A DNA stretch of 64,000 nt from Apteryx mantelli (lineage: Eukaryota > Chordata > Aves > Apterygiformes > Apterygidae): the NCBI RefSeq assembly GCF_036417845.1, contig NC_089980.1:66214501-66278500 (forward strand), given 5' to 3'. Positions 1-12,963 of the stretch are shown here, piece by piece. Within the stretch, counting starts at the first letter, position 1. Each line of letters begins with the position of its first letter. The notes beneath the pieces were generated by a model, which saw only the letters and a list, made by a program, of their open reading frames with translations, was not told where the DNA came from and ran no database searches. Both the position numbers and the translations under genes were made by a program.

Positions 1-3000
1 ATTGGTAGTTCTTGGCAGCCTCCACCTGTGACCTGTAGTTGGAGTCTGTGTTGGTTAGAATTGATGATATGAGGAAATGTGTCACTCAACCTTAAAGGAT
101 TCTTTTGCTACTAGGAAAATGTGCTCTCTTTTTATAGTCCTTAGGCTTTGGGTGTAGAAAGTCTCTGCAGGGTGTTATTTCAGGACCTCATATGACAGAT
201 AGCAAAATCCCTGCATTTAATCCTTTCAAGGAGCTGTCCAAATTTTTCTATAGGCTCTTGGATCCTCTGCAGTATGTCATTACTATCAAGGTGGCCCTCC
301 CTATCATTGAGGTCAAAATGAAACCTTCCATGGTCACCTTGTATTTTCCGTGCTTTGTGACTTGTTGAAAGGCAAAAGGTTGACAACATTCCAGCTTCTG
401 GCAGGGGCTCAGAACTTCTTTTAATTCACTTAGCATTTTACTTAATCTGTGGTAATAGTGGTTTCTTTTGAAAAGTGTAAGCTCAGTCCAAAGACAGGAA
501 ACCCCAAGCAACTACTTGCGCTGAACAGAAGAACGTGTTCATCAGCCTCCATGCATTTTCTTCTTGTCCAATTGCTGGGACTTCTGCACCCACTGGGTAT
601 GAATTTATGGATGATTTATCTTCATTTACTCCTTTTGTTCATAAATAACTCCAGAGAGGACTCTGTCTAAAGCCTAGCTTGCTCTGAACTTTCTGGTGAC
701 TTGCTCTAAATATTGTGGATACCATATTCACATCTTCCTCCTTCACAACTTGCCTCAAGTTTTGGTCTCTGTACATAGAGTCACTAGTTGAGGACTTTCA
801 TTTTAATTTTATTTTCCTTTCAGTTCTGTGGTAACTGGGCTATCAGATTTATTGAAAAGCACCAAGCTGAGAGCTGGGATCTTTGGAAATATTACTGGCC
901 ATTTCTCAAAGGAACCTGCAGTTTCAGATTTCAGAGGTTTGCAGATTCAGAATTAGGCTCATTTCTTTTGCCTGGTTCAGTCCCAGCCTCATTTTTGACA
1001 AGAGGATTGCCGTAAGAATTGCTAGAGGTTACAGTTATTTTAGGCATCTTTGGGGTCTGGATTATTTTTTTTTCAGATAGTCTCTTCCATTCTGTTCTTT
1101 TGAGACTACTCAGAGAGTGACCATATCTACAGGTACTGACACTTGTCTCACTTATGAGTAACTGCCAACACTGTTACTAGATAATTTTGTATTCATGAGT
1201 TCTGAACAGTATAATTGATTTGCCTTATTGAGTTTGATATTTTGTCATCCCATAGTGGTCCTGGTGTCAACCTCCTGTGGGGGTCTGCAAGCAACAGACT
1301 TACTGTGGGAATTAGGACATACTATATGACCAGATTAGTGTGGTTTTCTGCCCTTTTTTATTATTATTTTTTTATAGCACGTACTTAGAACAGCACAATG
1401 CCTTTATTTTTCAATACAAGTTCAGGTGTCACTCTTGCCTAGATCATCTAGACAAAGTTGGGGAAAGTTTGTATGTCTCAACCTTCAGAATGGCTGCCTT
1501 CATATAGGAAATATCTTTGCTTTACAGTAGATCAAGTGGGCAGCTGAAGCAGTTTAACTTGGATGAAAAGGTTTCCTGTTTCCGTATTTGACTGACAGTC
1601 GTTTTTGGTCCTGTTAATAGTCCTGTTTGGTCACTGCAGACCATTTGTTCTATGGCTGTATGAGGACAAGCATTCTGAAACAGTGCTTCAGTCCAGTTCA
1701 GTTTTCAGAGTTAAGAGTGAATCTGATGACTGTAGCAGGAGAGGCCTCAAGATAAATTTCAGGCTTCGAGGAATCCAGTAATGCACTGTGGCTCTTATTC
1801 AGCCACATGGTGAGGAGTTATCACCTTGCTAAATCACATGGCATCATGCACCTAGGATGTTCTTCATGCTAAATTTTCCATGCAGATTTTCCGAACATAG
1901 ATTTGTACTGTATTTCTAAGTGGCTGGTGTCTTTGGAAAGTAAGATGCTCCTCTGCTGTAGTGAGAGAGTCTGTCCAACATATATACAAAGGGGTGCCCT
2001 GCTGTGTCCCTCTTCCCTCCAGCTTAGTTATCACTGATACACTGTGTCTGGAATGGGGGAATCACCTCTGTGCTGATGGTCCCAAAAAGTAGCAAAGGCA
2101 GCCTATCATCCTTGTAGAACTTAAGGCACAGTGAACAGGAACTATTTCATCCGCTCTTGAAGTTCATCTTATCTAAGCAAAGATGTGCAATGCAGCCTGG
2201 AGTTAGCAGAGCAGAGATAGGTTTACTTTTGTTTAAAATAGTCCTACATATTTAAGAATTTAGTACTGAAAATAATTTTATCTCAGTGATACATGTCCCA
2301 TATACCCTCCATGCTGATGACCAGGTTGTTGTCTTGCCCTCCCAGATTGTGAATAGAAAACCAGGGTTATTTTCCTGAAAGCTGTCTTACAGTATTCAGT
2401 AGGTACTGAGACTAAAATATTTTAGTTTTGCTGACCTTTGCTCTCAAGAAGGACACTTTTTTATAAATATATATAAATTTTTACATTGTCAGGGTGACCA
2501 GTGTAATTGTCTTTCTACTGATCCTGAGGTTTGTGACCTATGTAAAACCCACGAAGACATTAGTCTCAACAGTTTTCTTGGTTAATGTGTATTGTGTTTT
2601 GCTTCTAAAACTAAACAGTGAGGAGTCCAAGGTTTCTGCCTTCTCTTAGACTCATTTCAAACTTACCTTGTTCCATTTCAAGACACAAGTGATGAATAGC
2701 TCCCATTAGAGTATGCCTGTTTCCCTTGGAAGAAAAGGGACTTTGTGAGATTTGAACAATGAAATAAACCATATTCTCTGCCTCTTGTTGGTACAGCCCC
2801 TTTTCATCTTCGAATGTCAACTGCAATTAAATCAGGATAATTTCTGGGCCTGAGTTTGGAGCCTTTCTCAGATTGGCCATAGTCCAGTTGATAGCAAGTT
2901 TAGTTAGCTACTTTTCAGTATTTAAAAAAAAAAAAAAAAAAAATCCCCTTTTCACTTGCATAATTGTGGTGGTGTGAGACATCTGTGGTAGGGTGCGTCT

Positions 3001-3819
3001 TGGTTCTCCACCAAAGCTCAAGCTGCATCAGTAGCCCTCTGAATAACTTAACTACTCTTGATCTCTTGCTAGCAGCCATCTGGAGCTTTAGCCACAGGTC
3101 TGACCTGGCTATCAGTGTTAGCCCAGCAGTTGCTGTCTGCAGGAAGGATGGTGAGACCCTTCTGCAAGGAAAGGGGAGTTGTGTGGAGATCAGTGTGGAA
3201 CTGTAATCTTGAATGTAGGTGTGGACTTCCATTCTCACACAGAGAGGTTATTTACCAGTAGTGTAGTTACAGATGCATAGTCCAAGTGAAAACTTCCTTC
3301 ATCCTTTCTTCACCTTTATAGTCTTCTGATATGTGCCCTTGAGATTTAATGCTTTAGACTAATGATTTGTGTTACATTTAGGAATGGTGTGAGTTATATT
3401 TGTGTTACATTTAGCAATGGTTTTGCAAGGGAAAACTTATTTTCAAAGACTGTAATGAGGGGAAGTCACCTGCATTGGAATGGTAAGGCCCATATGTGCT
3501 CAGGTATCTTTTCTGGATGGCCCACATGTTGCAAAACTTTCATTGTAAATTCATGCTTTCTGGTTTTAGGTGCTTCAGTAGTATTTCATATATTTTATAA
3601 GTGTGTGTATTTGTGTGTATATGTATGAGGGTTTTTTGTGTTAATTTTATTTTGTAATTGTACTTTTTTTTTTTTTAATGATTTCATCATGTTATTACAG
3701 CTCAGCAGGTGAGAATTTTAGTTGAAATTTGAGCATAGACTTATATTTACCTATAGATATGACAGATCAGCAGTTTTCTCCACTACTTTTGAAAAGGTTA
3801 AAAAAGTGTTTTCTTGCAG
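1..3819 (+). other. PCMT1 intron (5' part outside window)
   Basis: This stretch precedes the first recognisable PCMT1 exon and ends in a splice acceptor (ttgcag). I looked for the preceding methyltransferase exons (the GSGSG SAM-binding loop and the segment leading to the LVVGDGRMG block) and found none, so they lie upstream of the window. The intron is AT-rich. It contains a poly(A) run near 2923-2943, a near-perfect 23-bp direct repeat with 33-bp period at 3365-3420, and GT- and T-rich stretches near 3600-3680. No mobile element was recognised. Confidence 0.7.
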
Positions 3820-3905
3820 TGGGAGATGGAAGAATGGGATATGCAGAAGAAGCTCCCTATGATGCAATTCATGTAGGAGCTGCAGCACCAGTTGTGCCCC
3901 AAGCA
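3820..3905 (+). CDS. PCMT1: PCMT1 internal exon ([20 protein letters not shown] block)
   Basis: This 86-bp exon follows a pyrimidine-rich acceptor (gttttcttgcag) and is followed by donor gtaagc. It opens with the last two bases of a valine codon and reads [20 protein letters not shown] followed by AAAPVVPQA, ending cleanly after the alanine codon (phase 0). In the family this segment includes the GDG motif and the DAIHVGAA strand of the Rossmann-like methyltransferase fold. Confidence 0.96.
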
Positions 3906-6900
3906 GTAAGCCTTTATGTTTTGTGTGTCTGATTCTGTAAACTTTTTGTTGTAAAGAATATTTTTATATATATTTATAAACATTTAATTAAAATACTTGA
4001 CAGACTTGCACAGCTGGAGTGTCAGTAGGTAAAATGATGTTAGTGTATGGTGTGTTTTTGTTTCTGTTGTATTTGGGTTTCCCATTGGTTTGTAGGAGTT
4101 GCATGATCTAATAACTTTCCTGGAAATAAATATATTTTAAAATGGCCTGTTCACCATCTGTGTTACCACAATGAACTTGAGTATTTTGTTTAATAAATTA
4201 ATTTGGTTTTATCAACACTGAATTATGAAATTTAAATCTTTGTTTCACACTTTCCAAGGTATTGGGCCTGTTCAAAAAGCAACATGCTCAGCTGGAAAGA
4301 CAGAGAATGCCATATGTTCATAGCTTTCAAAGTGAATACAATGCAGTTTTTCCTAGAGAGGTTGAAGAGTAACTAGGGACTTCAGAGTATGCATAACTGA
4401 AGTAAATTACAATTCTTACAGATAAGCTTTTTTTCTATTCCTTTCCCCAAGGGAGTGGGATAGAGAAATTTAAATACTGTGATATATGGCATGATCTTAA
4501 ATGGCTTGATGTGCTAAGTATCAGTTAAGTTTACTTTTAATGTGAATTTTAATGAGAGAGAGTGAATGACTGTGGAGGTTTGAGTTGCTATAGGTAGGCT
4601 ATACATTTCCAGATGTTGGCTGTTTCTGGAGTGTTTCTGGGGGTGGGGTTTTTTTTGTTTTTTTATTTTTTGTTGATTTTATGTTTTTTGTTTGTTTTTT
4701 AGTGGGATGTTTCCAGCAAAGTGTTGACAAATGGCAATTGAAGTGGTTATTTAAAGCATATTAGTGAATGAAACATTTCTTAATGATGACTTTCATTAGA
4801 GGTGTTGGGGTGCTTTTTTTGGTGTGTTTCCCTGATCCCCCATGGCTTCTGGAAAATACTGAATTTTCATTGAGACTACTGTAGTTAACCTCCTTTAATT
4901 TCAAAAGAAAAAAAAAGTTTCCAAGCAATTCTTTCATATATTCTGTTAATTGTCACTTATGCTAATCATATTCAGATATTTCAGACTAGTTTCATAAAAT
5001 GCTATTGAATCCACAGAATGGAAGAGGGGCTGTTGGGTAATGAGTCCATAACTTAAAATTATTCCAGAAAGATAAATAAACAAAATGTCACAAATCTCAA
5101 ATCTTTGGGAATGATATGAAATTATTGTCAATTTTTCTGTAATACCAATTATTGTACCATGTTGCTGTGATACTATTGTTTTCAATGCATCTTTTTATTT
5201 TATTTATTTATGTTTTTAGTTGAAGTAGTTATGTCCTGCATAATAGTAGGTAGATAAAATGTGGCAAAGCTGTTCACTTAATACAATGAACTTTATATCT
5301 AGCTTTTCTGCAGTGTCTGGTTACACTAATTTCTGTGTTGTGCTCTAGCTTATAGATCAGTTAAAACCTGGAGGAAGATTGATATTACCAGTTGGTCCTG
5401 CAGGGGGAAACCAGATGCTCGAACAATATGACAAACTAGAAGATGGCAGTGTCAAAATGAAGCCCCTGATGGGAGTGATATATGTGCCTTTAACAGATAA
5501 AGAGAAGCAGTGGTCCAGGTGGAAGTGATTTTCTGTTCCACTTACTTCTTCCACACACGCAAGGTGAAAGGGTGTGAATTTTAAGCAGATAGACTGCAAG
5601 GCCTGCCTTTGCTGCTGTCATTGCTTTCTGCTCTTCCATACCATGAAAAGTGACTCAGTCTGCATTCCTACATCACCAAAAGGAGGTTATGCTAAGTTTA
5701 AGTTAAATTAAAAGCAGAAGAAAAATATTGCATGGATTGCACTTTGTCTCTTTTGGACTCGTGTTTTCTGTAGTCTTCTGTTTGTGTTGAAGTTTCTCAT
5801 TCATTGTTTGAGCACAATATTTTCTAAATTTAAACTTCCCTTCACTGAACTCTTTAAACTAGCCTGCCCAGTAATTATGGTAAAGTATAAAATACTACTT
5901 CAGAATAAATATTGTCTTGTCCTGTAAGTTCATGCTAATCGAGAGTTCATTTTGTATACGTATTTTTTAATTTTACGAGTGAAGAAAAATCTTTTTTAAG
6001 ATCGTAAGGGGGCAATATAGGTAATCTCTCAAGTACTTCTCCCTGGGCGAAATTATGAGAAGTGAATTCCCTTCTTAAAGAATAGATGCTGTTGAGTAGT
6101 GCTCAGAAGATTTTTCTCAGACACGTTAATAAAAGTCTGTCACCTGTCTCTGATGGAGAGGGACAGACTTGTATTCTTCAACACAGCAAACTCTAAAGGC
6201 CTTCTTAGAGGTAGTAAACCTTCCAGTTTGCTAAACTGGATGGCCAATAACGTAGACATAACACAGCTGTCAGCTTAAACCATGCTAGGCATTAGTATGC
6301 AAATGAACAAAGCAGCAGTCCAGTTTTGCTTCCTGGACAGAAAACACTTGTGAGTGTGTTGTTAGCTGTATTAATGAAGTGTGTGCATGTGTATTGAGCT
6401 CTGAAAATAACTTTTGAGCTTTAAAACTCTTAAATTTTGATTTTTTTTTTTTTTTGAATTTTGCTTAATTCAAAGCTTGTGAAGCATGCTGTCTATTCAG
6501 ATGTTTCATGTTTGTTATGCAAATTAATACTTTATCCTAGCACATTGCCAGTATTCCCTCAGCGTGGTTCTCCTGGGCTTCCTGCCTCTGTGTCAGGCTT
6601 TGGAAGTCTTGCTTTGTGGTCAGTTCCTCCTCTGGCAAATATGAGGGGCCTCATTCAGATTTGGATTCCACTCTCTGCTTACCTCGAAAAGAGGAATATT
6701 ATTTCTGAGCCTTTCTTTTTCCAGAGAGGTTTTATACTTTTTTTTTTTTTTTTTTGTATTTCCGCCTGTTCTGTTTACAGTTGCAATTTTTTTTTTAATG
6801 GGTGTTGCTGTTTTATAAATACTGTTTATTTAAGGGTTTCTGGAATGTGCATGATTATACCTCTATACTAGTAAGGGTGGTATTGTGTATTTAGAACTAG

Positions 6901-9900
6901 GATTGTGAGGTCTTTGCATATCTTTTCCATGGAATTTTGTACTCCATTTTCTCTACCAGCTCAGGAAGAAATAATAGATTTGTCTTTGGGTCTTCCTCCC
7001 CGGGTTTTCCTTCCTCCCCGGGTTTTCCTACGAGTTTCTATTCTTCTTTGAAATAGTTCCTGAATTATTTATTTATTTAGTAGTAAGAATATATATTGGT
7101 GCTACCAAAGAATGTGAGTGAAGAATATAAATAGCAAGAAGGGAATCTTTAGTCACCACAGTGCCATAGAAGCTTTTTCTTCCTATATACATTTAAATTT
7201 GCTTCAGACTTAGGAATCTCTGTTAAGGACAGCTCTGAAATGTTACAGCTCTTGTAATGTTTGTTTGTTTTTTAATTATCCTCTTGTGATCTGAAGAAGA
7301 TCCCCATTCCCTTCTCAAGAATAACTGCCCGTGTGTTCTGGACCTTACAGGAAGTAGTCACCTCTGTCTCTTTTGTCGCTTTTCTTTATTGGTGAGCCCA
7401 AAGAGTATAGGCAGCTGGCTGCTGCTGAGGAAATTGCTAATTATGAATCACCATTTGCAGTCCATGCTAGAGTGAAAGGTAAAAGAGATATTTCTTCTGC
7501 ACTTCTTAGATATCAATTTCAAACTTGTTGAAGATCTGTGAGTGGAGATCAATTAGCGACTCCTCTGAAAGAGCATCTTCTTTTTTTTTTTTCTTTCTAT
7601 AATAAAGAGCTGCAGTATATGAGACTCTCTAGTTGCTGTAAATGCAAAATTAATTAGATTTCAGTAGCTGGATGTGAACAGTCTTCTTTTTAGAGTAGCT
7701 CAAGAATCCCGTGTGCTTAGCTTGTCTTCCTCCTAGTTAACATTATGTTATGTGACTTATTCCTGATGTGGGTAACTGTTTCGTCATGTTAAGAATCTGT
7801 GTTCCTTCACAAAACAGTTTAAAATTGTTAGGCCAGCATTTTCCTAGGCTAGCAGACCTTCCAGTTTGCAAGAAGGAAGCTGCTTGAATTTTTGCTTGGC
7901 TATGCATACTTTGGAGTGGTTAGTACTATCCTGTATTAGGACTACAAGGTGCTCTTTATAAAGAAGCACAACAGTGTATGTATGAGACTGTTACCAGCCA
8001 GTACTAGTAGTTACAGAAATTGTTAGTCATCCTCTTGTGGCTTTTCTCCTGCCTAGGACAGATTAAATATCGTCTCCCAGACTCCTTCTCTTAAAGCCTT
8101 TCAAACAGCCAGGGGAAAAGAACTACTTTCAAATTAATTATTCACAGGCAATATGAAAACACAATCTGGCACAGTAAATGGAATAAGATACAGAATTATA
8201 ACTTTAAGGTAACTTTAAACAAATTCTTTTTTTCTTGCTTTATCTCTAATACTGGCTTTATTAAATGAGATTTAATTTCCAGGTGGTACCTGAGGTTAAA
8301 CTTACCTTCAGACACTTTGCATCGTTCTTGTATGTGTAGAGGTGGAACTTAGAGCAAAAGAAAATTTGAACTGGATGAAAGGATCAAACTGGGTTTTGAT
8401 TAAGTAATGTTGTGGTGGTATATAGAGTCTCATATTGTGAATATTTTTGCGTTTCTTTAAATTTAGTGAATTTTTCTGCATTTGGTTCAGCTGCAGTAGT
8501 ATGGTTAGACCCCAAATAGGAATGGGAGTCTTCTCAGATGTAGCTCTGTAGGACATTTGAAAGTAGACTGTACACAGGGACGCTATCTCTGGAGTGTGGT
8601 ACAAAGTACAGACATATCAGTGGTACACAAATATACAGTAGTAGTTTACACATTTATGCATTTACACGATTATGCAGGTAAGGATGTTTGTCCTTTCACA
8701 TAAAATATCCCAATTATGATTCTTTTTCTTACTGAGAGGCAGGGAGGAGGTAAGACCTCTCATGCCTCACAGTTGAGAACACAGCGTATTGGCTGCCTTA
8801 TCGGCAAGTCTTGTGTAAATCAGTATCTCTCCAATTTTAGTTTTCTGTGGAACTTCATTTATTAAAAACTTATATGGAGAGACAGCTTGGAAAATACCGA
8901 TGTAAGAAATGCTTAGTAATGAGTCTATTGCAAGCTTGGCTTTATTTCCAGACAAAAACTGTTTAAAGAAACTAACATATTACATTTTTGATTGACTTCA
9001 AATATTGCATTAGTATCAATGATTTATAAATGTCTTGCTAAATTCATATTTGTTCATCAACTACAAAATCATAGTGACAGTAAGTGTGGGTTGTTTTTTG
9101 AACAAAAACTACAGCAAATAAATTGGGGATGTTACTATATCCCACTTAACTTCACATGCAACATCATTAAGTACCCTTTTTAAAAATGCATTTATCAGTG
9201 AATATTTTAACATGTTTCTGCTTAGAAAATTGTATTAATGCTTCAAAGGCCTCTAGTGAACTAGCTGTCTAATTTCAGTTGAAATTAGTAGGAATCTTGT
9301 GTCCAGAATTCCTTAGACTATGTAGAATAGAGATTAACCTTAAAGTTTTTAGTTTATTTTGGCAGAAGGAATCTCTGCAAGAAGTACTTTGGGTTAAATG
9401 TAAAATTGATGTCATGCAAGTATGCATGTGATGTAACTTGTATAGCAGGCCGCAGAGAAAATTCGTCATTTATTTTGTCATTTGAACTTTCTCAAACTGA
9501 TGATTGATCATAGCAAATATTTTGTAACAGCACCTTACCAGATGAAAGTGCTTCAGGTGTAAATAAAAATAGACCCAGTATTTACCTTTAAAAATTATGA
9601 AGGGAGAAATAATTGGCTACTGAAACACTGGTTGGGAAAAAGCTGCAAATTCAAAGTGTAGCCAAATCCTAGGAGTTAGAAATACAGTATCAGTAATATT
9701 TTCATAAATAATATATCAAAAAGGGAAAGTCAAATGTTGCCTAATGACAAGAAAACTGAAGTGGATCAAAAAGTGCAAATTACATATAAACTTATATATA
9801 CTGTTGAAATATTTAATTTGAATACTTTCCACCGAGAAGATAGAGACGGATCATATTTATATAAAAGAAATTTCATTACTTACCTCTGTTGCAAACTTCT

Positions 9901-12900
9901 TATTTCTTATTGTTATGTGTTCTTTTTAAATAATGAACAGTGATATATTCTTGAAATGCTAGCTGTCAGATTTTCTGAGAATCTCTTTCTTAATTTTCTG
10001 TTGGATGCTCCCAATAAAAAATGTGGGATGCTCTTGGTATATATGTTCCCTACTAGTAAGCCAAACTTTTTATTATTATTTTTTTTTAGAATAGCAATTT
10101 TGAGCTAATGACTTTAGAAATTTGATTTGAATTGGGCTTAATAAAGCTTCCTTGATGCCTGAATTGACAATATTAGATGAATGATTCTCTTGCTAGAATT
10201 TCAAGGTACTGAGAAGGATTATTGTGATGACTTAAGCTAAATTATATATATTGCTTACTAAGCAGGAGCTAGTAAGCAGATTGGAAAGAGTGCATATATG
10301 AAGGTGGAGGGAAATTACCTGTGTTGTCCAAGAATCATAGCCGATAGTCCTGGCCAGAAAAGGGGAGAAAAATACTAGTTAGTTAGTAGATCTTTCCAAT
10401 GGTTCTAGAAGACAACAGCATATTCTGACAAGGAAATGGCAGTCTTTTTTTGAGTCTGCTTATAAGTTTTGTAGCAGCATAAATCTTTTAACACTGGAAG
10501 GATAGGTTAGTGTCCTGTTATAACAGTAGGATTACTGTTTAAACCTGATAGACTTCATAGCTTGACAGCTTCTGATCCATATGACTGCCATTAAGATCAA
10601 CTGATTCTATATTGCAATGTGTAGTTAAGTCTGCAAACTGTTTACATTAGGTAGCAGGCAGAGTACTGTTATCTGTCTGATTATCTAAGACGTTTCTTTA
10701 ACTTTCAAATATATGTAAACCAATAGTGCACATATGAGATCAGTTTCTCATTATAGTAGAAATAAATACTGCATAATTTTGAGGCATATATCATGGATTG
10801 TTACGGGCTGGCATGCTGCTGTTGGATTCAACAGCTAATGAAGACTGAGGGAAAAATCCCTTGGTGGAAGTTGATCCCCTTAATACAGTAAATGTTTGGA
10901 TAAGCAGAATATGAAAGTCACTATTTTGACAGGGACTGCTGAACTAAGATATGCTTGAATTTACAGGAACATTATTCATTTTGTCAGTAATAGCTTAATT
11001 AACACAAAACGCCAACAATTAAAACGTTGACATAATTATATCTATTACTCATTTGAATTCTAGGAGCAAAAATTATTTTGCAAAAGAAAAATATTTAAAA
11101 TATGTTAAGTGCAATAGCAACATTATGCAAAAACCTTGCCAAATTTTGTGGATGGGTAAAATTGTCATGTTTATCAGTTTCAGAGCAAGTGTGAAGTTTT
11201 TCATATGATTAGAAATTTTTGAGGATATAGATTGGGTTTAAAGGATTAAGAACTGTTTGTCACAGTAAAAGGCCAGTTTCTTATAAAGCTGTGAGAATGT
11301 TTTTAAATTAATATGATAGGATTCAGGATGAAAATCACGTCAGCAAATAGGTGTATGAGGCCAAACAGCAATAACAGTAGTCATTATTTACATATGCTTT
11401 TTCATGCTGTAAATACTAACTGGTGATGCAGCTCCTGGAGGCATTAAGGATGAATGAAGTACTTGTCTTAAGTTCACCTGCACCGCATTTTAAACCCAGT
11501 ATCAGATGTTAGTTTATTTTCTTCTGTTTGAAGTAAACAAGTAACTCCTCTGTGAAACAGACAAATATGGAAAACTTCCAAACATTTGGCTAAAAACAGA
11601 TTTTTCTTTACCCCTGCCAAGATTTGTTTTTCTCCCTTTTGCTGTCTTCTGCTTTCTCAAATTACTGCAACACTCTGAAGCTTTATTTAGTTTCAGTTCC
11701 TCACTGTTAGAAGGCAGTGCAAAGTGCAAAGAATGCAAATATTTATCACAAATCTTAAGGTTCACATCCCAGCTGCATTAGACAGAAAACTAGTAATTTA
11801 AGCACTAGTTTCAACAGCCCTTTCAGTTTTTCTTTTAAATGCTTTGCATGCTGTCATTCCACGCTCTATGACTCCTGAAAGATAATGTCTTTGTAACTTT
11901 AAAGCTTTTGCTCATGAGCACGTAGCACTTAGTTTGCATGATAGCTGGAAATACTGTTGTGTATTAGGCCAGCAATCACATTAGTGAAGTTTTTCTTGAT
12001 TAAAGCAGTGTTTGCTTTCATTAATGAGGGTGATGAATCTACTAAAAGAAAAATTGCAGCAAACTCATTGTCAGTTTATGGAATGCTTGTGCCTTGGAAA
12101 GAAAGCAAGCACTTCGATTTGAATTTTCCAGCAGTCATTGTAATAGAATGGTGCACAGCTTTCATATTTGATGGATGCTTTGCACTAAAGTTAATGTTTT
12201 TAGAAATATTTAAATAAATCACTAATGCACCATGCAATTTCACTGTTGGAATATGGGTTCTCTATTTCAGTGTGTGTTAAATGTCCTGTAGGAACAAAAG
12301 CCTGCATTTTCTAGAGTCCTCATAGTGATTTAGAGATACTTTTTGATGTACCCTTTTTCTCCTATGTAAATCTCCTTTGTTTTAAAGAAGCCTCTGCTTT
12401 CCTTGCCTTAGCATAGTTCTGACTTAGCATACAGTTCCTTCATGAGCTAATAGAGTTACTCTGGGAAATAAAATAGATGGTACAAGCTCTAAACTGTTGA
12501 TGTGAGGTTATGTTCCTAGCTCTCCTGAGAGACTGCAGCTGAAGTTAAGCTTGCCACTTTGGCAGCTCTTGAGAATGCTTTTTGCCAATACTCTGTCTAG
12601 CAAGTTGGCCCGGTTTCTTGCTAGCACACACACAACAGAGTTTGGATGACAGGTAGCCATTTAACTATTTTAAGCGATGGTGTTTTGGGAGGTAGGGGGT
12701 GTTCATTGAAGCAAATGATCCAGTCAGTGTAAGACAGAGGAGGGACCCATATTTCACAATATGTCACAAAATAATATGAGATGTTATGGGATTGCTGTTG
12801 CCTTTCCTTTTTGCTGAAATGCTTGAAGAGATTTCTGAAATTTTGCTGTTGTGTTTGAGCATTACATGTATTTTGATTCAATATAAAAAATTCTTGGATG

Positions 12901-12963
12901 TGAATTCCTAGGGAAGAAGAATCATAATTGCATGTGTTTTCTTTTTGCAGGGATGAATTGTAA
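3820..12963 (+). CDS. PCMT1: Protein-L-isoaspartate (D-aspartate) O-methyltransferase, 3' part of gene (spliced, 5' exons outside window)
   Basis: PCMT1 transfers a methyl group from S-adenosylmethionine to the free carboxyl of L-isoaspartyl and D-aspartyl residues, starting repair of spontaneously damaged proteins; the enzyme is mainly cytosolic. The visible coding exons are 3820-3905, 5349-5518 and 12951-12963. The translation contains the family blocks [37 protein letters not shown] and [20 protein letters not shown], nearly identical to the mammalian enzyme as I recall it. The phases join exactly: 1 nt borrowed plus 86 nt, then phase 0, then 170 nt leaving 2 nt, then a final exon giving R-D-E-L-stop. 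Reading through the penultimate donor gives R-W-K-stop instead, the other known isoform. The N-terminal two thirds, with the main SAM loop, are upstream of the window. No breaks are seen, so the gene looks functional. Its 3' neighbour is LRP11 in convergent orientation. Confidence 0.96.
3906..5348 (+). other. PCMT1 intron
   Basis: This 1.4-kb AT-rich intron has a gtaagc donor and a tgctctag acceptor. It contains T-rich low-complexity sequence around 4640-4700. No mobile element, RNA gene or further exon was recognised. Confidence 0.85.
5349..5518 (+). CDS. PCMT1: PCMT1 penultimate coding exon (LIDQLKPGG...EKQWS)
   Basis: The exon begins after a ctctag acceptor with [20 protein letters not shown] and continues through [20 protein letters not shown] and [15 protein letters not shown]. 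It ends two bases into the following arginine codon (AG|GTGG). The donor is weak beyond position +2 (gtggaa), which fits its known optional use. If unspliced, the frame reads R-W-K and stops at 5526-5528. If spliced to 12951, it reads R-D-E-L. Confidence 0.96.
5519..5909 (+). CDS. PCMT1: PCMT1 isoform I alternative C-terminus (-RWK) and 3' UTR
   Basis: Without use of the donor at 5519, translation continues AGG TGG AAG TGA, giving the -RWK C-terminus known for PIMT isoform I; only 5519-5528 is coding. The downstream segment is a plausible alternative 3' UTR: a canonical AATAAA lies at 5904-5909, followed by a T/G-rich stretch. The isoform identity is established knowledge. The polyadenylation site is inferred. 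Confidence 0.75.
5910..12950 (+). other. PCMT1 last intron (isoform II), no gene recognised
   Basis: About 7 kb of AT-rich sequence between the optional donor and the RDEL exon. The acceptor at its end is strong (gttttctttttgcag). It contains an exact 18-bp tandem duplication at 6993-7028 and several homopolymer T runs (for example 6439-6455 and 6740-6755). I see no convincing exon, RNA gene or mobile element. Confidence 0.7.
12951..12963 (+). CDS. PCMT1: PCMT1 terminal coding exon (-RDEL)
   Basis: Immediately after the acceptor, the bases G GAT GAA TTG TAA complete the split arginine codon and encode D-E-L-stop. This gives the -RDEL C-terminus of PIMT isoform II, which resembles an ER-retention tetrapeptide. 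The tiny coding part is followed by a long 3' UTR. Confidence 0.95.
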
